Assembly: GCA_946558695.1 (NCBI GenBank)
Contig: CAMNTQ010000034.1
Span: 1 to 34,946, forward strand
Length of the DNA stretch: 34,946 bases
Source of the DNA: an uncultured Lachnospiraceae bacterium
GTDB taxonomy: Bacteria; Bacillota; Clostridia; Lachnospirales; Lachnospiraceae
Direction of reading: 5' to 3'
Shown here piece by piece: positions 32,639 to 34,946 of this stretch. The notes under the pieces were generated by a model. It did no database searches and was not told where the DNA came from. It was given only the letters and a program-made list of their open reading frames with translations. The translations under genes and the position numbers were made by a program. Each line of letters opens with the position of its first letter. Position 1 is the stretch's first letter.

Positions 32639-33360
32639 ACTCTTATCCTTCCCATAATCTCGCCGATAGGCGCTGCTATCGTAAGCTCTGCTCCTACTTC
32701 CCTTGCTGCCTTGCTCTTGTTGATCACCGCAAGATGCTTTCCTCTGAAATAATCGATAAATCCGGCTGCTGGATACACCACAAGGGAAGTTCCGCCTATA
32801 ATGAGCATGTCTGCCTCGCTGATCGCACGGATACTCCTGCTTATAATGTCAGAGTCCAAGCCTTCCTCATAGAGCACCACATCCGGCTTGATCGTTCCGC
32901 CGCAGGAACATTTCGGAATTCCTTCACTCATTTTTACATAAGAAGCGTCATAAAACTTCCTGCAGCTCTGACAATAATTGCGGTGGATGCTTCCGTGAAG
33001 CTCCAGCACATTCTTGCTCCCTGCCGCCTGATGAAGACCGTCGATGTTCTGGGTTATGACAGCAGAAAGCTTTCCTGCTTTTTCAAGCTCTGCCAGCTTT
33101 TTATGCGCCGCATTCGGCTTTGCGTCAAGGAACATCATCTTCTCTTTATAGAACTCATAAAAACTTTCCGTCCTATTTACAAAAAACGTATGGCTCACGA
33201 TCTGTTCCGGAGAATATTTATATTTCTGCTGGTACAATCCATCCGCACTCCTGAAATCTGGAATATTACTCTCTGTAGACACCCCGGCTCCCCCGAAAAA
33301 TACGATTCTGCTGCTGTCGTCAATCATTTCCTGCAAGCTCTTTACTTCCTGCTCATACAT
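32635..33360 (-). CDS. Sirtuin, NAD-dependent protein deacylase
   Basis: The 241-residue protein has the sirtuin NAD motif GGAGVSTESNIPDFRSADGLY (in part), TQNIDGLH, catalytic His122 in VLELHGS, and a zinc site of Cys130, Cys133, Cys151 and Cys153. It therefore looks like an active deacylase of the CobB/Sir2 type, reversing lysine acetylation or similar acylation. It is the first gene of a two-gene unit with the CPBP protease. Confidence 0.93.
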   Translation of the reverse strand: MYEQEVKSLQEMIDDSSRIVFFGGAGVSTESNIPDFRSADGLYQQKYKYSPEQIVSHTFFVNRTESFYEFYKEKMMFLDAKPNAAHKKLAELEKAGKLSAVITQNIDGLHQAAGSKNVLELHGSIHRNYCQSCRKFYDASYVKMSEGIPKCSCGGTIKPDVVLYEEGLDSDIISRSIRAISEADMLIIGGTSLVVYPAAGFIDYFRGKHLAVINKSKAAREVGAELTIAAPIGEIMGRIRV

Positions 33361-33444
33361 AACCTTCTCGCCTCCCGCCCCAATCTGATATACAATAAGT
33401 AATCGCAGAGCTTCTCATTCTGCCTGAATATGCTTTACAATATA

Positions 33445-33894
33445 TCAGCTTTGTTCACTGTATTCTTTGAAAAAACTTGTCAGGGCATCTAATGTCTTGA
33501 AAAGAACCGGAAGCTCGTCTTCTCCTAATCTCTCACGGATTGCCATCGTCATCTTATGATGGTAATCGGCATGATGGTTATATGCCTCCGCACCCTTCTC
33601 AGTAAGCCTGACGTAAACGACTCTTCTGTCCTCTTCACTCCGATAGCGCTGCACATATTTTTTTCTCACAAGACTGTTCATGGCAGTTGTCAGCGAACCC
33701 ACTGTAATACCAAGACGCTTGGCTATAAAAGACATATTATGGCCGTCGCCAAGCCCAATCGCCTCTATGACATGCATATCGTTGTTCGTAATATCCTTAA
33801 ATTCCTCTGTAATGATTGCCTTTCCCTCTAAATCCCAGATTTCATTAATCAGATTTACCAGAATATAATTGATTTTCCTATATGCGTTATCCAT
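33445..33894 (-). CDS. MarR-family regulator, FabT-like
   Basis: The 149-residue winged-helix protein has the pattern NMSFIAKRLGITVGSLTTAMNSLVRKKYV and a wing RYRSEEDRRVVYVRLTEKG. The sequence resembles FabT, the MarR-type regulator of type II fatty acid synthesis in Firmicutes. It follows a FabK-like flavoprotein gene by 80 bases on the same strand, which supports a link to fatty-acid or nitronate metabolism. An effector such as acyl-ACP is inference. Confidence 0.82.
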   Translation of the reverse strand: MDNAYRKINYILVNLINEIWDLEGKAIITEEFKDITNNDMHVIEAIGLGDGHNMSFIAKRLGITVGSLTTAMNSLVRKKYVQRYRSEEDRRVVYVRLTEKGAEAYNHHADYHHKMTMAIRERLGEDELPVLFKTLDALTSFFKEYSEQS

Positions 33895-33974
33895 ACCGCT
33901 ATCCTTTCATATTTTCCGCTGCCCTAAAGACATTATATCCTTTTTTTCTTCAAATGCATATCATTTCTTGTATT

Positions 33975-34946
33975 TTACAGCAATTTTTTCAAGTCTTCCA
34001 GTACTTCTTTTACCGTCTCTATCCGATTCGCCTTATAGGCATTGGCGCCGCAGAAGAGGAGAGCTTTCTTAGTTTCTCCCTTTGCTGCATGGATCAACGC
34101 ATCCGTAATACAATATGGTATATCGGCGGGATCACACCTGTTAAGGCACCGGTGGCATGGGCTGTGAGGAATCCGCTCACCGTTCTTTACTCTTTTTATC
34201 ATCTCATTGTTAATGGCTCTCCCCGGCATCCCCACCGGGCTTTTTACAATTATGATGTCTTCTTTCGACGCATTGATATAGCTTTCTTTATAACGGATAT
34301 CCGCGTCACATTCCTCCGTAGTCACAAATCTGCTTGCCGCCTGTACTGCATCCACGCCAAGAGAAAATGCATCTTTTGCCGCCTCCGGCGTATCAATTCC
34401 GCCGCCGAGAGCGGTAGGAATCCTTGTGCCGTACTTCTCTTCATAATCTTTAACTACAGCAAGAATCCGCCGCACTTCCCCGGCATATACCGCCGGATCC
34501 CCAAATTCTTCAAGCTTCTCCCTCCCAAATCCGAGATGGCCCCCTGCCTGCGGTCCCTCGATAACAAGGAGATCCGGAATTTTTTTGTATTTCTTATCCC
34601 AGTACTTCAGGATAACCTTCGCAGATTTTTCCGTGGAGACGATCGGAGCAAGCTTAACGTCTGCATTTTTCACAATCCCCGGAAGATCTGTAGGAAGTCC
34701 GGCTCCTGATACGATCAGGTCTGCCCCGGCCCTTACTGCCGCTCTTACATAATCCTCATAATGGCGCATAGCTACCATTAGATTGAATCCAATGATACCC
34801 TCCGGCGCAATCCGGCGCGCTTTTTTATATTCTTTTTCTATCGCTCTTAAGTTCGCCGCTTTTGTATCTGTATCAAAATCCGGCTCTTTAAAACCAATCT
34901 GGGCGGCAGAGATTATCCCTATGCCGCCCTCTAAAGCAACTGCCCC
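33975..34946 (-). CDS. Nitronate monooxygenase/FabK-like FMN oxidoreductase, N-terminus outside window
   Basis: The frame is open from the right edge of the window (first codons read GAVALEGGIGIISAAQIGF), so the N-terminus is missing. It has NMO/FabK barrel motifs: GFNLMVAM, VSGAGLPTDLP, EGPQAGGHLGF, ALGGGIDTPEAA and GVDAVQAASRFV. These bind FMN. A C-terminal Cys-rich stretch CHRCLNRCD with YC is typical of one clostridial subgroup and may bind metal. It could be a nitronate monooxygenase or an enoyl-ACP reductase relative; the sequence cannot decide. The MarR/FabT-like regulator follows it. Confidence 0.85.
   Translation of the reverse strand, partial: GAVALEGGIGIISAAQIGFKEPDFDTDTKAANLRAIEKEYKKARRIAPEGIIGFNLMVAMRHYEDYVRAAVRAGADLIVSGAGLPTDLPGIVKNADVKLAPIVSTEKSAKVILKYWDKKYKKIPDLLVIEGPQAGGHLGFGREKLEEFGDPAVYAGEVRRILAVVKDYEEKYGTRIPTALGGGIDTPEAAKDAFSLGVDAVQAASRFVTTEECDADIRYKESYINASKEDIIIVKSPVGMPGRAINNEMIKRVKNGERIPHSPCHRCLNRCDPADIPYCITDALIHAAKGETKKALLFCGANAYKANRIETVKEVLEDLKKLL

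Noticed and set aside
32614..33402. 262-residue plus-strand frame
   Set aside because: It is antisense to a complete sirtuin gene with all catalytic motifs, and its own sequence resembles no family.
33882..34709. 275-residue plus-strand frame opposite the NMO/FabK-like gene
   Set aside because: The minus strand encodes clear FMN-barrel motifs; the plus frame is rich in Arg, Cys and Phe as expected of an antisense shadow.
1..34946. CRISPR arrays, insertion sequences or prophage genes
   Set aside because: No regularly spaced repeats, transposase or integrase motifs were found in any frame; the only sizeable direct repeats are inside the surface-protein gene.

Overview
The window looks like a chromosome segment of an anaerobic, low-to-medium GC Firmicute, most likely a Lachnospiraceae or other Clostridia member. 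The evidence is strong AGGAGG-type ribosome binding sites, D-proline reductase (Stickland) genes, a complete selenocysteine (Sec) decoding set, rubredoxin, and [FeFe]-hydrogenase maturases. No phage, insertion sequence or CRISPR array is visible.

Region 1 (1-6340) is amino-acid fermentation. On the minus strand lie prdC, prdA, a small conserved-looking gene and the start of prdB, which runs off the left edge. The selC tRNA-Sec sits just upstream of prdC. Divergent to these is prdF (proline racemase), followed by a terminator and a TetR regulator. Racemase makes D-proline, PrdA/PrdB reduce it, and PrdC probably supplies electrons.

Region 2 (6453-13971) is a tight minus-strand selenium operon: yedF, selD, selA, selB, a LysR regulator, a class V aminotransferase/cysteine desulfurase-like protein and a DUF3343 protein. 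selD is itself a selenoprotein: its reading frame runs through an in-frame UGA (Sec16) with a bacterial SECIS-like hairpin directly behind it. With selC this is everything needed to make and insert Sec, next to the selenoenzyme that uses it.

Region 3 (14069-22487) is mixed housekeeping and accessory: a PHP phosphoesterase, rubredoxin, a HAD phosphatase coupled to a 53-residue ORF, an rRNA-type methyltransferase, a YfcE-like phosphodiesterase, small membrane proteins, a P-loop kinase-like protein, a 914-residue secreted surface protein with internal repeats, a GNAT, and a truncated LURP-one-related gene.

Region 4 (22526-27455) holds a compact three-gene redox operon (Fe-S aldo/keto reductase, DUF2804, multi-cluster ferredoxin protein), a zinc-type macrodomain protein, and an orphan prepilin peptidase with a small membrane protein.

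Region 5 (27493-31667) carries hydE, hydG and hydF, which build the [FeFe]-hydrogenase H-cluster. Upstream of hydE is a riboswitch-like leader: a good promoter, an RNA of about 130 nt, and a terminator whose 5' arm can pair with an earlier segment. I cannot assign it to a known class; it is the best candidate for something undescribed here.

Region 6 (31664-34946) has a CPBP membrane protease, a sirtuin, a MarR/FabT-like regulator and a 5'-truncated nitronate monooxygenase/FabK-like flavoprotein. Several start sites were moved from the longest reading frame to the codon with a proper ribosome binding site; each case is stated.
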